From assembly GCA_022385755.1 (NCBI GenBank), contig MU278369.1, positions 1-64,000 of the forward strand: a DNA stretch of 64,000 nucleotides, in the 5' to 3' direction. The stretch comes from Trametopsis cervina (lineage: Eukaryota > Basidiomycota > Agaricomycetes > Polyporales > Irpicaceae). A program made the translations under genes and the position numbers. Below, piece by piece: positions 10,871-22,700 of this stretch. The notes below the pieces were generated by a model that searched no databases, had not been told where the DNA came from, and was given only the letters and a program-made list of their open reading frames with translations. The first letter of the stretch is position 1. Each line of letters opens with the position of its first letter.

Positions 10871-12629
10871 TCACGGTACTTCTGACCTGATCAGAATGGC
10901 ATCTTCAGTTATCCTACATTGTAAGCGATGGCGCGACGGATCAATAGGCCTCGCCGTCTCCACGAAAATAATAGTCTTGCGGTATGGCGCAGACGACAAC
11001 AGACCGTTCCAAATACCATCTGCCTCAAGGAGCTCATTACCGAGATGATACTGAACCTCGAGCACCTCTACGTCTGATGAATTCTGCCGTGCTGTCAGAA
11101 GAGGAGATGTCATGGCACGCTCCCGGAGCATCTGCATCGTCGTCGGGAAGTCGTATTTTGCGATGACGTTGAGGCTCCGTCGGGTCTCATGGACGAGGAA
11201 GCTTGCGTATGAACCGTGCTCGTAGTAAGAGAAGGTCTCGTCCGCTGGACTTGCTTTTGAAAGGCGGGCTTCCTTGCTCCATTGCGTCCAGGGAATACCG
11301 ACAGATAGCGGGAGGGGTGTGGGCACGAGAGTCCGGAGGATCTCCAAAAGCGACGCAGGGGGGATGAAGAGGCGATAGAAGATCGGATATCTACTACTCA
11401 CGTAGAGCATTAGCATGCTTGCGTGCGTTCCATGGGTGAATAGGACATCCGAATCGCAGTCCTGCTTGGACGCAAAAGAGGGTTGCGATGCTTGAATGTT
11501 CAGACTTATGTCACGGCAGTAAGCAACTTTCGCTGCAGGAAAGTCAAGAACAACCACAGGAACAAGATTCCCCCATGTTGTTGTTTGAGGCGCCCTTTCT
11601 GTGTCAATAACTAAAAGCTCGCACAGTCTGTCTTTCCATGCGCCTTCCCACTTATATCGCGGAACGAGGATATATCGACGAGACAAGAAGGTGAAGCTCT
11701 GAGCACCGTACAACGTCCCGAAGGATTCGCACCGCACAGCCTATGTACATAATAGCTTCAGTGCGGAAACATTTAAATGATACGTAGATGCACAAACCAT
11801 CACAGATTCGCCTGTCTTCCAGCTACATACCCAAAAGCGCCCCGTATCGTCTGGCAGGCCGTCACCAGAGAAGGCTGCCATGATGCCGACACGATCATCA
11901 GCGATCTGTATCGTAAGGCGTCGCGGGTAATCTCGTAGAACACTGAAGGTGATTGGGGTTGACGCGGAAGTATGAGCACAACCGCTGTACAGGTCAAGCG
12001 AGTGCAGCCGGAGCGCAAAGCCATCGTCCCCGCCTGTCTCGCTACATATCCGCATCAGTACTCAGCAGGGTGCCGAAAAGAGGCACGCGACTAACGATAT
12101 TTCAACGGCGATCAACAAGCGTTGCGCGGCGTCGATGTCAAAAACGCCGACGAGAAACGGTATGTTGCTGAGAGTCCATGTACATTCGGGGAGGTTCCTC
12201 ACCCTGGAAGGCACGAGTGTTATGCGGATCTCATTGGTATCCAATAGTTGCGCAAACATGCCGCGGTCGCCTCCTGCCACTACGACTTCGTTAACGGTCA
12301 CCATGGAGAGCGTTGCTTCCCCTGACCAGCGCAGTGTTCGCCACGCGTCCTGGTATTCTCTGAGTGCACGCAGGATGTCGGTCGGGGTAATATGTGCTGA
12401 GCCTCGCCGAAGGGTGACGTCTGCCAGCTCGCATTCGGTGTGAAGTTGCAACATGACGCTGTTGTCCGCGATGCGCTTCAGTCTGCGATTTACCTCGTAG
12501 CGCAGGGATGTTAAATTGGACGACGATGGCAAGGTCTACACAACTCACCAGACTGCAATGAATGCGATCGCGTGTATCTGCATAGAACAGCACAGCGAGG
12601 ATGAGCTCGTCTGGGAGAGCCAGAAGCAT
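10871..12629 (-). CDS. F-box domain protein
   Basis: Exons 12629-12549, 12493-12096, 12041-11798 and 11698-10871 give 516 residues. The N-terminus MLLALPDELILAVLFYADTR continues as HCSL-VNRRLKRIADNSVMLQ across intron 1, a typical agaricomycete F-box start that should bind Skp1. Later segments fit the same family: EYQDAWRTLRWSG, then a beta-rich region with GRFWVCSWKTGESVM and SFTFLSRRYILVPRYKW that looks like irregular propeller blades. F-box proteins act as substrate adaptors of SCF ubiquitin ligases. The target here cannot be told from sequence. All three introns keep the frame. Such F-box genes form large, fast-changing families in mushrooms, so a one-to-one function should not be assumed. 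Confidence 0.85.
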
Positions 12630-13519
12630 CCTCGAGCACGACCTTGTCGTAGTGGGAGAATTGATCTACTTCTTCGCGGCGTGCAACTGGACGTCTGTGG
12701 CGAAGTTGGCAGCCTCCAGTGACGATGTCTGCTTCAGAGACAAAATGGGAGGCCAAGCATCCTCTGAACACGTTTTGCCCGACGTACATACCATGTTGTT
12801 TCGGCGTGCGGTAATCGGATTGACTGTCATCCGTTCCCTTATGTGGTCAGCCATGGTGAACAGGCGTGCGGTGGCCTGCGTCCGTGGCCTGGGGAAAGTG
12901 ATCTACAAGGAGATTCCCGGGCGTCTAGCTGATGACATGCAGTTTCGGGACTAGCAACATCGGCGCTGCTTGTTCAAAACCCACCGATAGATAGGGCCTT
13001 GGATTGGTATTGCACGGCACTGTTTGGATTTTACGCCGAACTCAAAACATAATAACTGTGCTCATTTTTTCATGTGGCTATTTGTCTAGCCTTCCAATTC
13101 CTGGGTAAGTCTGGTGTTCCGCCATCTACGTTGTCTGTTCATGGACTTATTCGCTCTACTAGCTCTATGGAACGTGCGAGTATATTTTTTTCACGTCCAC
13201 CAGTTCCTGATTACAAAGTCTAAAAGATGTAAAATAGGTTCATGTTGACATTTTGGCGAAGCGGCGTGCCTCGACCGGAGAGTTGACTGACATATGTCAC
13301 GGCAGTAGGTACTGGTGAATTGTGAAGAATCAGCAGCTGACCAGGGTACCTTGGGTGCGGTCACCTTTAGGTGCATTCGCCTCGGCAGTCAATACACGTC
13401 GACGGTGTTCTACGCCCGCTTGTCTTCAACGCTAATGTATAAAAAGCTGGCCTCCAGATCAAGAATAACCTACTGTAGCATTACGCTGCGTATTCGAGTC
13501 TCACCGTGCTATCTTCACA
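12630..13519. other. Divergent intergenic region between F-box and Kre9-like genes
   Basis: The two neighbouring genes start at 12629 (minus) and 13520 (plus), so this 890-bp region must hold both promoters. The only open frames are short and unsupported. No clear TATA box or repeat was assigned. Confidence 0.5.
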
Positions 13520-14454
13520 ATGCTCTTTGCCTCGACTGCGCTATTCACTGCAACGCTCTTACGCATAGGAGTGCAACCGACTTCGGCTAGACCTATGTTA
13601 GGCCTGCAAGAGAGAGCAGTGTACATTCCTGCCATTATCACTCCGGATGCCTCCACCCACTGGGCCATTGGTCGCCAGGCAGCCGTGACGTGGTGAGCAC
13701 ATCATGTAAAACTCGTACATAACATCACTAACCGTCTCTTACATTATAGGAATGCTTCTACTGTTCCCAGTGACGCAGACCCTATACCATGGGTGCTTCT
13801 CTTCAACACAACCGACTACGGCGGTCCAAACTATGTCGCCACTCTTGCCTCTAACTTCCCAGCTCAAACCGGAAATGTCTCGTTCACCGTCCCCGAAGTA
13901 GTCCCTGGCTCTTATTTTATAATGCGTCAGTTATCTCACAGAATTCGTGGTGTTATATACTAACGGCCATCGTACTATAACCTGACTCCAGTTGGTGAAT
14001 ACGGTCATAGTAGCTATCACTTTGCTATCGACGCCACTGAGATTCCCTTCGCGCCAAAAATTGACACTCCTAACGCAACGACCGTCTGGAAGATCGGCAC
14101 GGAACAGTCAGTCACCTGGTGCGTCGGGTTTACCTCAGTTTTTCTTTCACCTGCACACAGACTAATAAGAGATTGCCCAGGGATGGAACGGTAGCTCCTG
14201 AGGGCGAGCTCATCGACTGGATAGATTTGTACAAGACATCAAGCTTTGGCAGTGCCCTTTATGTGCTGACACTCGCACAAAATGTCCCGGCTACGCAGGG
14301 GAGCGTGAGCTTTATTGTTCCAGATGTTACACCTGAGGACGACTACTTTATCATGGGTAAGTGCGGATCTTCATACACAAGTCTCCATTCTCTCATGCGA
14401 CCCTCAGCTGGTATTTGGGGGGACAGCACTACTCACTTCGTCATTGAAACTTGA
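13520..14454 (+). CDS. Secreted protein with two tandem Kre9/Knh1-like N-terminal domains
   Basis: Exons 13520-13692, 13750-13925, 13992-14118, 14181-14356 and 14408-14454 give 232 residues. Residues 1-24 look like a signal peptide (LFASTALFTATLLRIG, cut near TSARP). Two copies of an Ig-like unit follow. Unit 1 runs VYIPAIITPDASTHWAIGRQ, AVTWNAS, WVLLFNTTDYGG, TGNVSFTVPEVVPGSYFIM. Unit 2 runs IPFAPKIDTPNATTVWKIGT, SVTWDGT, WIDLYKTSSFG, GSVSFIVPDVTPEDDYFIM. This matches the Kre9/Knh1 N-terminal Ser-Thr-rich family tied to fungal cell-wall glucan and found in many secreted proteins. The protein ends soon after unit 2 with no GPI-type hydrophobic tail, so it is probably secreted freely. Exons 2 and 4 are both 176 nt and cut each unit at the same places, so the gene arose by an internal duplication that included introns. 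Confidence 0.87.
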
Positions 14455-14707
14455 AGATACGACTTACCTCGTTACATTGAGACCTTGTATCTTTTGTAAG
14501 TGCTTAACTTCTTATTTGCGGAATTAGGACGAGCTCATTTGGATTTCGTCTTACCAGTGGGTGGACACTCTCCCACTTCGCATTTCATAACATGAATATC
14601 CAGCATTGATTGACACACAGGAGACACATTCAACGTATACAAACTGATTGGTTATACATAACCGTACATAGTTATTGTCCAAGAAACGATCCATCCACGC
14701 ACGTCAT

Positions 14708-17461
14708 CTAAGCGGGAGCGCCTACGCCAGGCGTCCCAGCCGGGTGACCCTGCCCTCCTACACTTAATCCAGCAAATTGGTTCGGCAGAGCGCCGTATTC
14801 GTGCGAGGGGCTCGTAGCGCCTACTGGTGCATATGGCGATGCTCCATACGGGATGTTCGCGTTGTTCGGCTGACCGGTGGGCGAATGGGGTTGGTCGTGT
14901 CGAACGTTCAACGGCATCGTACCAGGGGTGGCGCCCTGACCTGCGGGTCCATCGTAAAGCTGGTAGCCCTGCGGTTGGGCCGCAGGTTGTTGGGATACAG
15001 GGTCTGGTTGTATCTGTGCAGGTGGCGATAAAGGCGCTGCTTCTTTGACTCCTGGTACAGATATGAAGTACACGGCTCCAGTAGGATCGGTGCCACCTTG
15101 AGCATAGTATTGTGCCCAGGCTTGGATATTCGGATCTGGATATGTCGCATTAGGGTCGAACACAAACGGAGGCCCACCGGCGGGCTGCTCTGCTTGAGCC
15201 TGTGCCGCAGGTTGCGCGGCAGGTTGAGATTGCGGCTGGGGTTGGGGTTGTTGCTGCGGCTGCGGTTGTGGCTGCTGCTGCTGGGCCTGTTGTAACTGCG
15301 GTGGAAGCTGCTGTTGTGGCTGTGGCTGAGCAGTAGCCTGGGACTGCGGTTGAACCTGGGACTGGAAAGGGGTTTGCACCTGTTCTGGGTACTGCTGGAT
15401 TGGTGGACTTGTAGCAGGGGCGGGAGTAGGTCCAGGTGCGGTTCCAGGTGCGCCGGGTGGAGCAGCACCATTTCCGTAAGGCTGCGACTGTAATCCAGGC
15501 CCTTGAGAGGGTGGTGCGCCGCTAGGGTAAGGTTGTGGCTGAGGGCCTCCTTGTGCATGGCTTGGAGCGCCGTATGGCACGGGTGCAGGGCCGCTTGGTT
15601 GACCGTACGGCTGGGGAGGATATGCCCCTTGAGGCGGAGCTTGTTGATAAGCAGCAGGATCGACATATTGTTGCTGAGGATACTGCTCGGGTACAGGGTA
15701 AGGTCCTTGTGCAGGATAGCCAGCGTATGCGCCTGGGTCATATCCGGCGGGATTCCAGCTATAACCTTGAGGACCAGCATCCACCCTTGGATACGGGGAC
15801 TGACCATATCCTGGTCTAGGATCGTAGCCTGAGGGGTAAGTATGTATTTATTAGCATTGGAGAGCTTCTGTAGAATGTTATAGAACCCACCAGCCGAAGT
15901 GTGTCTCGCCAGGCTGTCTTCCATCATACGATCAAATATAGAACGAGCTTTCACGAAGGTTTCATTCATGGATACAAGGTCAGCTATGTTAGTCGAAAAC
16001 TATAAGCAAGAGACAACCCGATAGACGTGTTTTACATACCCCTCTTCTGACTGTATTTATCAATGAGTTTGACAATTTTTGGACGCACGCTCATGCAAGT
16101 CCGGTATAGCTCCTATAACACAATCAGAGGGTTGAGCACATCCGAAAGGGCGATGCGAACCTGGATCTCCTCATTGTCTGCTAGATTGTCCTTGGCTGGA
16201 TCCATCTGCCTGAGCATCTGCAATAATCTGTCTACATTGGCCGCTTGGGAGAATACCGCAGCTTCTTGCTCGGCTTCCTTCGCGAGTTCGGCAGCCGTGG
16301 GTTCGGGGAGAGGTTCCTGAAGTACTGATCGTAAGCCTTTTTCTGATACTTTTCGTTTTCGGGAAACATACCACATAATTCACTGGGAAGATACCAGTCC
16401 GTCCTTTCAGCTGACCTCTCCACCAATCCTTATACCCACGGTCTACAACCTTTATTATATCACCCTTCTCAAACGCAAGCTCTCCAGCTTCCGTCGGCTC
16501 GAAGGTATGCAGGGCACGCACTCGAGTAACCACAGGAATGCTGTCCTGAGACTTCACGGAGGACACGGGACTGGAAGGAACATAGGACGCAGCCGCGGAC
16601 GGCGTAGTCGGAGCTGCGGCTGCGGCAACCGAGGCGGACGTATTGCCAGACGGTAGAGCAGGGCTGGAAGACGGTACATATCCGCCATAGACCGGCTGGG
16701 CCTGTGACTGCGGTTGAGGACGGGAAGACGAAGTTCCTGCGGGCCTGGCCGATGCTCCTGAGGCACCAGCACCGCTCGTGGAGGCCAGAGAATACTCGCT
16801 CCATTGATTGCGCCCACCCTTGTCCTGCATAGACATCTCCAGAACCCGCTGGAGTTCTTCCTCTTCCCGTCTGCGAAGCGCATCGTCCTCCACGGGTGGA
16901 GGTTGTTCGTTGCTGCCATCAAACTTGTACCCTTTAGACTTGAGATTTGTGTAGCACTCCTCCATAACGCCGAGTGTGGGATCCTTCTCCCATTCGCCTG
17001 CCCATTCGGCAATGAGCGCAAGGGCTCTCTTCCGAACCTTCTCATGTGTGTTTCTGTCCATGATCAGCTTCTCCAAGCCCTGCGTGAACGCCTTCGAGGA
17101 GATCTCGCGGTGCACCGTAATGCCACAGTTCTTTGTCAATGACTCGGCTAGCGTGAGGGTATATAGCTGAACATTGGATGTTCGATGCATTAGCCGCTTC
17201 AGGATCGCTGCGACTACATTCCGCGCCCTACAATAGCAGTGAGCAGATATCCCGTATCTGATTGATCTTATACATACCCTTGCTCTCCCTCTTCCTGCAC
17301 TTTATCGCATAGCGTGATGATGAGCTCCCAGTTCTCGCTGGTCAAGTTCTCGTCTGTTGTCTTGGCTGAACGCGAGTCAGTGCTATATCCAGACATGTCA
17401 ATCCAGAGCAAAACTCACCGACGATATCATCGTATGGATTAGGTTGCCCGCCTCTGAACAT
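14708..17461 (-). CDS. HSE1: ESCRT-0 subunit Hse1 (STAM-like; VHS-UIM-SH3-GAT)
   Basis: Exons 17461-17419, 17365-17278, 17227-16372, 16316-16161, 16112-16040, 15983-15891 and 15828-14708 give 809 residues. The start MFRGGQPNPYDDIV leads into a VHS domain (about residues 1-148: TSENWELIITLCDKVQ, ARNVVAAILKRLMHRTSNVQ, AESLTKNCG). Then come a ubiquitin-interacting motif (about 163-180, EEEELQRVLEMSMQ), an SH3 domain (about 276-329, ALHTFEPTEAGELAFEKGDI to GIFPVNYV), a GAT-like helical region (VDRLLQMLRQMDP to ARSIFDRMMEDSLARH) and a long Pro/Gln/Gly-rich tail. With Vps27 it forms ESCRT-0 on endosomes, sorting ubiquitinated cargo. The tail is longer than in yeast, which is usual for basidiomycetes. 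It is divergently paired with MMS2 over 213 bp. Confidence 0.95.
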
Positions 17462-17674
17462 GTTTGTGTCGTATATCTGTGCTGACAATAGCAGCAATGG
17501 GAACGACGATGGTGTTGGGAATGAGAGATGTCAGAGACTGCGGCGTCTGAATGAATTAGAGGATGGCGATGATGATAGGCAACGGCGTTTCCCGAATATA
17601 TCGACTCAAGTGTAAACGCCACCTTCACTTACCACTTCATCTCCCATCTTCATTCACGTCGTTTCTGCTCACCG
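17462..17674. promoter_or_regulatory. Shared promoter region of HSE1 and MMS2
   Basis: The start codons of HSE1 (minus, 17461) and MMS2 (plus, 17675) are separated by only 213 bp. Both promoters and 5' leaders must lie here or overlap, so the two genes may be co-expressed. No specific factor site was identified. Confidence 0.6.
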
Positions 17675-18291
17675 ATGGCTAGAGGTGACATCTTTTGAGC
17701 TATTATTTCTGCTTATAAGACTAACAGTTCAATCTAATCAGTTCCCCGTAACTTCCGCTTGCTCGAAGAGCTCGAGAAAGGCGAGAAAGGCATCGGCGAT
17801 GGCTCCTGCTCTTATGGTCTTGAAGACAGCGACGATATCATGATGAGCCACTGGAATGGCACTATCATCGGGCCTGGACATGTACGTGTCATCTCTTCTT
17901 CTGCCACCCCCTCCTTTTGGCGGATCGCTGCCCATCGCTATAGCCTCAAACTCATAGTCTTGTTGCAGACCGTACACGAGAACCGCATCTACAGTCTCAA
18001 GATTACCTGCGGAGAGAACTACCCGGAGCAACCGCCCAACGTTCAGTTTATCTCGAGAGTGAATCTCCCATTTGTCAGCCAAGTGGACGGCAAGGTTGAG
18101 AACACAAAGCTGCCGTGTCTCTCGAATTGGAACAGAAATCATAGCATCGAGACCATTCTGGTCGAGATTCGCAGGTACGAAGAGTTGCCTCAAAGTCCCG
18201 TATACTTTATCTAAAACATGCTACGCGCAGGGAGATGGCATCGTTCAACAACCGAAAGCTGCCACAGCCACAGGAGGGTAGCGTCTTCTAA
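17675..18291 (+). CDS. MMS2: Ubiquitin-conjugating enzyme variant Mms2
   Basis: Exons 17675-17684, 17742-17881, 17969-18174 and 18231-18291 give 138 residues, the usual length. The sequence runs MAR-VPRNFRLLEELEKGEKG, WNGTIIGPGH, HENRIYSLKITCGENYPEQP, CLSNWNRNHSIETILVEIRR and ends NRKLPQPQEGSVF. The E2 fold is present, but the active-site Cys is absent from the usual place, as expected for a UEV. Mms2 pairs with Ubc13 to build Lys63-linked ubiquitin chains in post-replication DNA repair; Lys63 chains also serve endosomal sorting. The first exon is only 10 nt of coding sequence. All intron phases close the frame. Confidence 0.95.
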
Positions 18292-18919
18292 ATGATCATA
18301 ATGACTTTGATGATGCACTAAACGCTGCCCTGAGTACTGTATCTACGATTTCCCCACAACTTTCACACTCAACCACACCATCCATCTGTGAATGTAGCAT
18401 CCTCATTTGATCCTCGTCCTGACAATTGTATCCCATAACTTCAAGGCTCCGATATACAGTCCTTTTACCCTCCTCCTCAAATATAAAATAACACGATTCG
18501 AAAGCTCCATTGCCCGAAGAGTGACTCGCACTCGTACAGCCATAACGTGCTCTACGTATCGGACTACTTCTGATCCGAGAATCATCGACTTTGAGCGACT
18601 ACACTGCGTCTGCCAATATCAAAGACCACGACGTACTTCTGCAGCAATGACTTAACCTCGCATAAAACACGGCCGTACATAAACCAACAGAGAAATGTTC
18701 ATTCGCTCTGCGAGTAGAAATACAATGAAATTAGCGACCTCCTAAGAGGTCCAACAGCTGAATATAATCCCTCGTAGAACGTCCGAGTTATAGCCTAAGA
18801 TCGTCTATACGTTATATGATGTAAATCCGAAGCTGTATCAAGATGATAAACAGCCAGCACAGGGGTAATAATATGATACAGCCACCAGCAAACGAGAGAT
18901 TCTGTCGATTTTGGTTCCG
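18292..18919. other. Tail-to-tail intergenic region
   Basis: MMS2 (plus) and OPI1 (minus) converge here. The region should hold both 3' untranslated parts and polyadenylation signals. No gene is seen. Confidence 0.55.
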
Positions 18920-21720
18920 TTATCCATCGACATCCATGGACCGCCGCCCACTGTGTCTTTCCTCGCTCTCTTCCCGTATCGTAGTCGAAGCGCTATACCG
19001 TGTAGAAGATACAGGAGGCAGGCTGCTCAACGTCAGAGCATCCAAGTCCTTGGCAGGGCCCTCCCCGAGACTGCTATATCGGTCTCTGCCCCGCTCACTG
19101 TCCCATTCGGAGCTATCATGGCCGTGCTCAACAGATCCATGGCGGTTATGGCGATGGTGACCATGTGGACCGTGATGAGGATGCCTGCTATACGACGACG
19201 ACTGGCTGTAGAGAGCGGGGTCGAGCGGCGGGAGATGGAGTGACGCAATCCCAGGGACGGGGGAATGTGCTCTACTAGAACCAGGTGTCAGCTGGATCGG
19301 AGGTAATGGTTCTCGGTATGCCTTCGGTGAATCTTCCTGCGATGTCGGCAATGAAGAGAGCGGGGCAATAGACGATGAATTTTGGCGCTGCACACCAACA
19401 TAACGCAGCCTCTCGACCCATCTACGGAGAATGTCAATGAGATTACAGCAAGATTCATCGCGCGGAAATACTCACGTGTCAGCTTTCTCCAAGCTATCTT
19501 TGAATACAGTCGTAACCGCCCGGAGCATATCCAGGCTCTCCGTAGCTAGCGTTAAAATCTTCTGGGCGGCGTTTGTGGCAGTACCAGCGGTGGCTCCATG
19601 CGTAGCTCCGTTCGCTGTTGTCCTGGAAGGTCCAGGCGTCCTCAACGACGACGGCGACGCAGCTCTCGATGCCGGCCTTGACCTGGATGACGGACCAGCC
19701 TCTCCAGGTCCGTAGGTGTATGGTGCCGACGATCGTCCTCTACCTCGTCCTGCTTCTTTCTTCGTGATTGGATCCGAGGCGCCGTTTAAAGGCCCACCGT
19801 TCGGTCCAGAAGCGGCTTGAGCCCACCGCTGCGGCAAGCACAGTATGAACTGCCGGACGCGTGCTCTCGCAGGCTCCGGCAAAGCTCCACCTGCGTACTT
19901 GGAGACCACGTCGACCACCTGCCGTATGGTTTCCACGACATCTCTTCGGATGTTCGTAAGTGTCTGCAAGTGATCCTCTGATAGTTGTGCGTTTGCACCC
20001 GGCCTTAACGACGACGAGTCCTGCAGGGAGGCGATGAAGTCTCGAAGCACGAGTATCTGGCCGTCAATGTGCACTGTGGCATACTGCGCCGAGTGTCAGC
20101 ATAAGATGAAACGGTAATTAAACCGGACGCAACAGACCTGCAGCCACTGCAGACAATACTTCAGTCTACGCATGCTCTCCTCGCTTACCGCGGCGCCGAT
20201 ACCGCCAGCTTCCAGAAGCACTGCCTGCCATCTGCTTCTCTGGGCTACCTGTTGCTGGTTTTCATTCGCGCTGGAGTTGGTATTCGGTCGTGACGAATTG
20301 GCTGGAGGGTCTTCTTGTCGAGGCGTGGGTGTGCGGCTGTACGTTTGGTCAACGGCAGGAGAGAGCGACGTGCCATCTGTGGATTGGGGTAAGCAACGCA
20401 TGGCTCACATGTCTGATGTTTGTCACATACCTTCGCTGCGGATCATACTCACGTCCCTGCTGGCTTGACCAACAGGAGACTCGCTGGAGTCGTGACGTTG
20501 TACACGACCTCGAACAATTGACAGGTCTCGCAATGCAGATGTCCACCCGTTCGTTTGTGACCGCTCGTGTGTTTCGTGGAGCAAACGGCCACGATCCGGT
20601 GACTCACCATTTGTGGATGGTCGACGTCGATAGCTATCGATCTATATAATGCGAACGTGATCAGCGTACTAAAACACATGCAATGTCATAATCCCCAACG
20701 AAATACTCTCGCACGAAAGCGAGTGAACCAGCAGGCAGTCGATCTTCACATGGACGTGCGGAGTCTCGAAAGTAGGTCTGCTGACATTGTTCGACTGGCG
20801 AACACGCAGCCCTGCATAGCAGCTCTCACGAACACTGCATTGAATGCTCGCGGGTATCGCTTGATCATGCACAACCGATTGCTCCAGCCGTTCTACGACC
20901 ATCGCGGCAAAGACACAGGCAGAGACACGTGAATAGGGCTCTGGCGCGCTATACACAGCTATGCAAATAAACATGGAAGGGCGGTTTGCAGTGTGGTGTC
21001 CACTCAAAGACCCGACTGCCCACCGGACACCATGCTATGAGCATCGTGTGCAGTCGCGCTATCACGAATGAGAGCTGCTGCACGCAAGCCTACAATATCC
21101 TCATCTGCGACATGGGGACACCTTAGTCTTGTGCCTGAGCACAAGGCGCCAAGCGTGGGACGTAGAAGCAGGGTTTACATCATAGCAAGACGTTCACTCA
21201 CCCTATCTAACTGCCTGCATGCGAATTCATCAAGCTGACCCACGGGGAGGCGGTCAATTACAGGTCGAGAGATGGTCTTGACGGAAGACTCCATCATTTC
21301 TGCTCCATACTGCGCAGACAGTGCATGTCTGGGGTCAGCTGGATATCAAACTACATGCGGCTTCCGCACGCACCTTGACCACCCTCGAGCTCGCTTTGCC
21401 CTGTTCATATGCCCGTAATGCGGTGTTCACGATAGGAAACGTAGACATCCGTGAGACGAAATCCGGCTCATCTTCAGGTAGCGACGGACTAGTCGACCTG
21501 GAAGATATTGACAACGCTGGTGTTGGCTGGAATGCTGCAAACGAGTCAGTCGATCTATTTTTCTGAGGAGATGAGGAAGAGGAGGCGACGTACACGTTGA
21601 AGGTGAGGTGTGCACGCTGTTCCTCATGTCACCAAGGGCGCGGACAGCGATACGAACGGATTCATCCTGGTCATCGAGCGCAGAGTGCTCACCATTGTTG
21701 ACGCCGTCCACAGTGGCCAT
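18920..21720 (-). CDS. OPI1: Opi1-type transcriptional repressor of phospholipid synthesis
   Basis: Exons 21720-21616, 21562-21374, 21309-21202, 20641-20431, 20376-20138, 20083-19476 and 19421-18920 give 653 residues. Family signatures are clear: FPIVNTALRAYEQGKASSRV, YGAEMMESSVKTISRPVID, LPVGQLDEFACRQLDR, SRWQAVLLEAGGIGAAVSEE, SMRRLKYCLQWLQYATVHID, ILVLRDFIASLQ and WVERLRYVGVQRQ. In yeast, Opi1 represses inositol- and choline-responsive genes and is held at the ER by phosphatidic acid. The same role is likely here but not proven. The N-terminus is acidic and disordered; the C-terminus is Ser/Pro/His-rich (a run of HHGPHGHHRHNRHG). The first intron could be 53 nt (used here) or slightly different. 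Intron 3 is about 560 nt, far longer than the others, and may hide a missed exon. A palindromic CACGTG site lies just upstream. Confidence 0.92.
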
Positions 21721-21783
21721 GGTGGTCGTGGTGGTCGTGGATGAAAGCGCAAAGTTGGGCAAACTCAATATTGGGAAAAGGCA

Positions 21784-21799
21784 AATTTCACGTGAAATT
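21784..21799. promoter_or_regulatory. 16-bp perfect palindrome with a CACGTG E-box, upstream of OPI1
   Basis: The sequence AATTTCACGTGAAATT is its own reverse complement and sits 64-79 bp upstream of the OPI1 start codon. It contains a bHLH-type CACGTG core flanked by TTT/AAA. It resembles the inositol/choline element (TTTCACATG-like) bound by Ino2/Ino4 in yeast. That it works this way here is inference. Confidence 0.55.
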
Positions 21800-22700
21800 G
21801 CGTCCCTGTCCACATGCTTGTTATAGGCTGCTTACAAGTTACTCCGCTACGCCACTTATCCATTCACTCTCCTTGCAGTCTCTTTGTACACTTCCAGTTC
21901 CCGTTCTATAGAAATTTAATGCCTCTCAACCTTCCTGGATTTACCCAGAGTAATCCTCACGTAGGTTCAGCTATTTGTCGTAGTCAGGCGTGAACGCTTC
22001 CTGATGTCCTGATGACTCTTGTGCGCTTAGATCGGTCGTGTTGTAGGCCACATGTTTATCTTTGATCGACAGCGTCGGATACAATATTGATTGCCTTTGC
22101 GGACGGGAGTGCGCCATGACCACCTTGGTCCTTAAAAAACTTCGCAAGTTAACTCCAAACAAGATGATACCTAGCCAAGCAGGCGTTATCCTCTAACATA
22201 GTTCCGCGCGGGACAGGTTCTGCATTATTCAGCCTATGTCTGTGACTGACTCTGATGGTGATGGCCCTACATCGGACGCAGTATGGGCAAGACAGCCCGG
22301 CAGACCAGGGGTATCCAGCAAATGGGGGATGGATAGCAAGAGCTATACCCTCTACTATATAGGTAACCACAATATTACATCGAATGGGAAAGTACGGATA
22401 ACGACTACATGTCCAGACAAGGAGCTGGCTGTTAAACAACGGAGCAACCAACCGACGGAAGAATAGTTAATGCTATATGTACGGGGGAACACTGTAAACG
22501 AAACCGGCAGCGTCTGGGGTGTATAAGAAGCGATACGAGAAACGACGATAAAGAAAGCGCATGAGGAACTACAACAGATAATACGATATGTTACGGATGC
22601 AAAAATCAAGAGCGACAACGGAGGGTTGGAGATAACAGAACGATGGACACACAGAAAGGGGAGGGTATTGCCGGTAATTCTCAAGCAGACCAGTCTTCGA
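21800..22700. other. Intergenic, no gene seen
   Basis: The space between the OPI1 upstream region and the end of the GATA-factor gene contains only short open frames without motifs. Confidence 0.45.
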
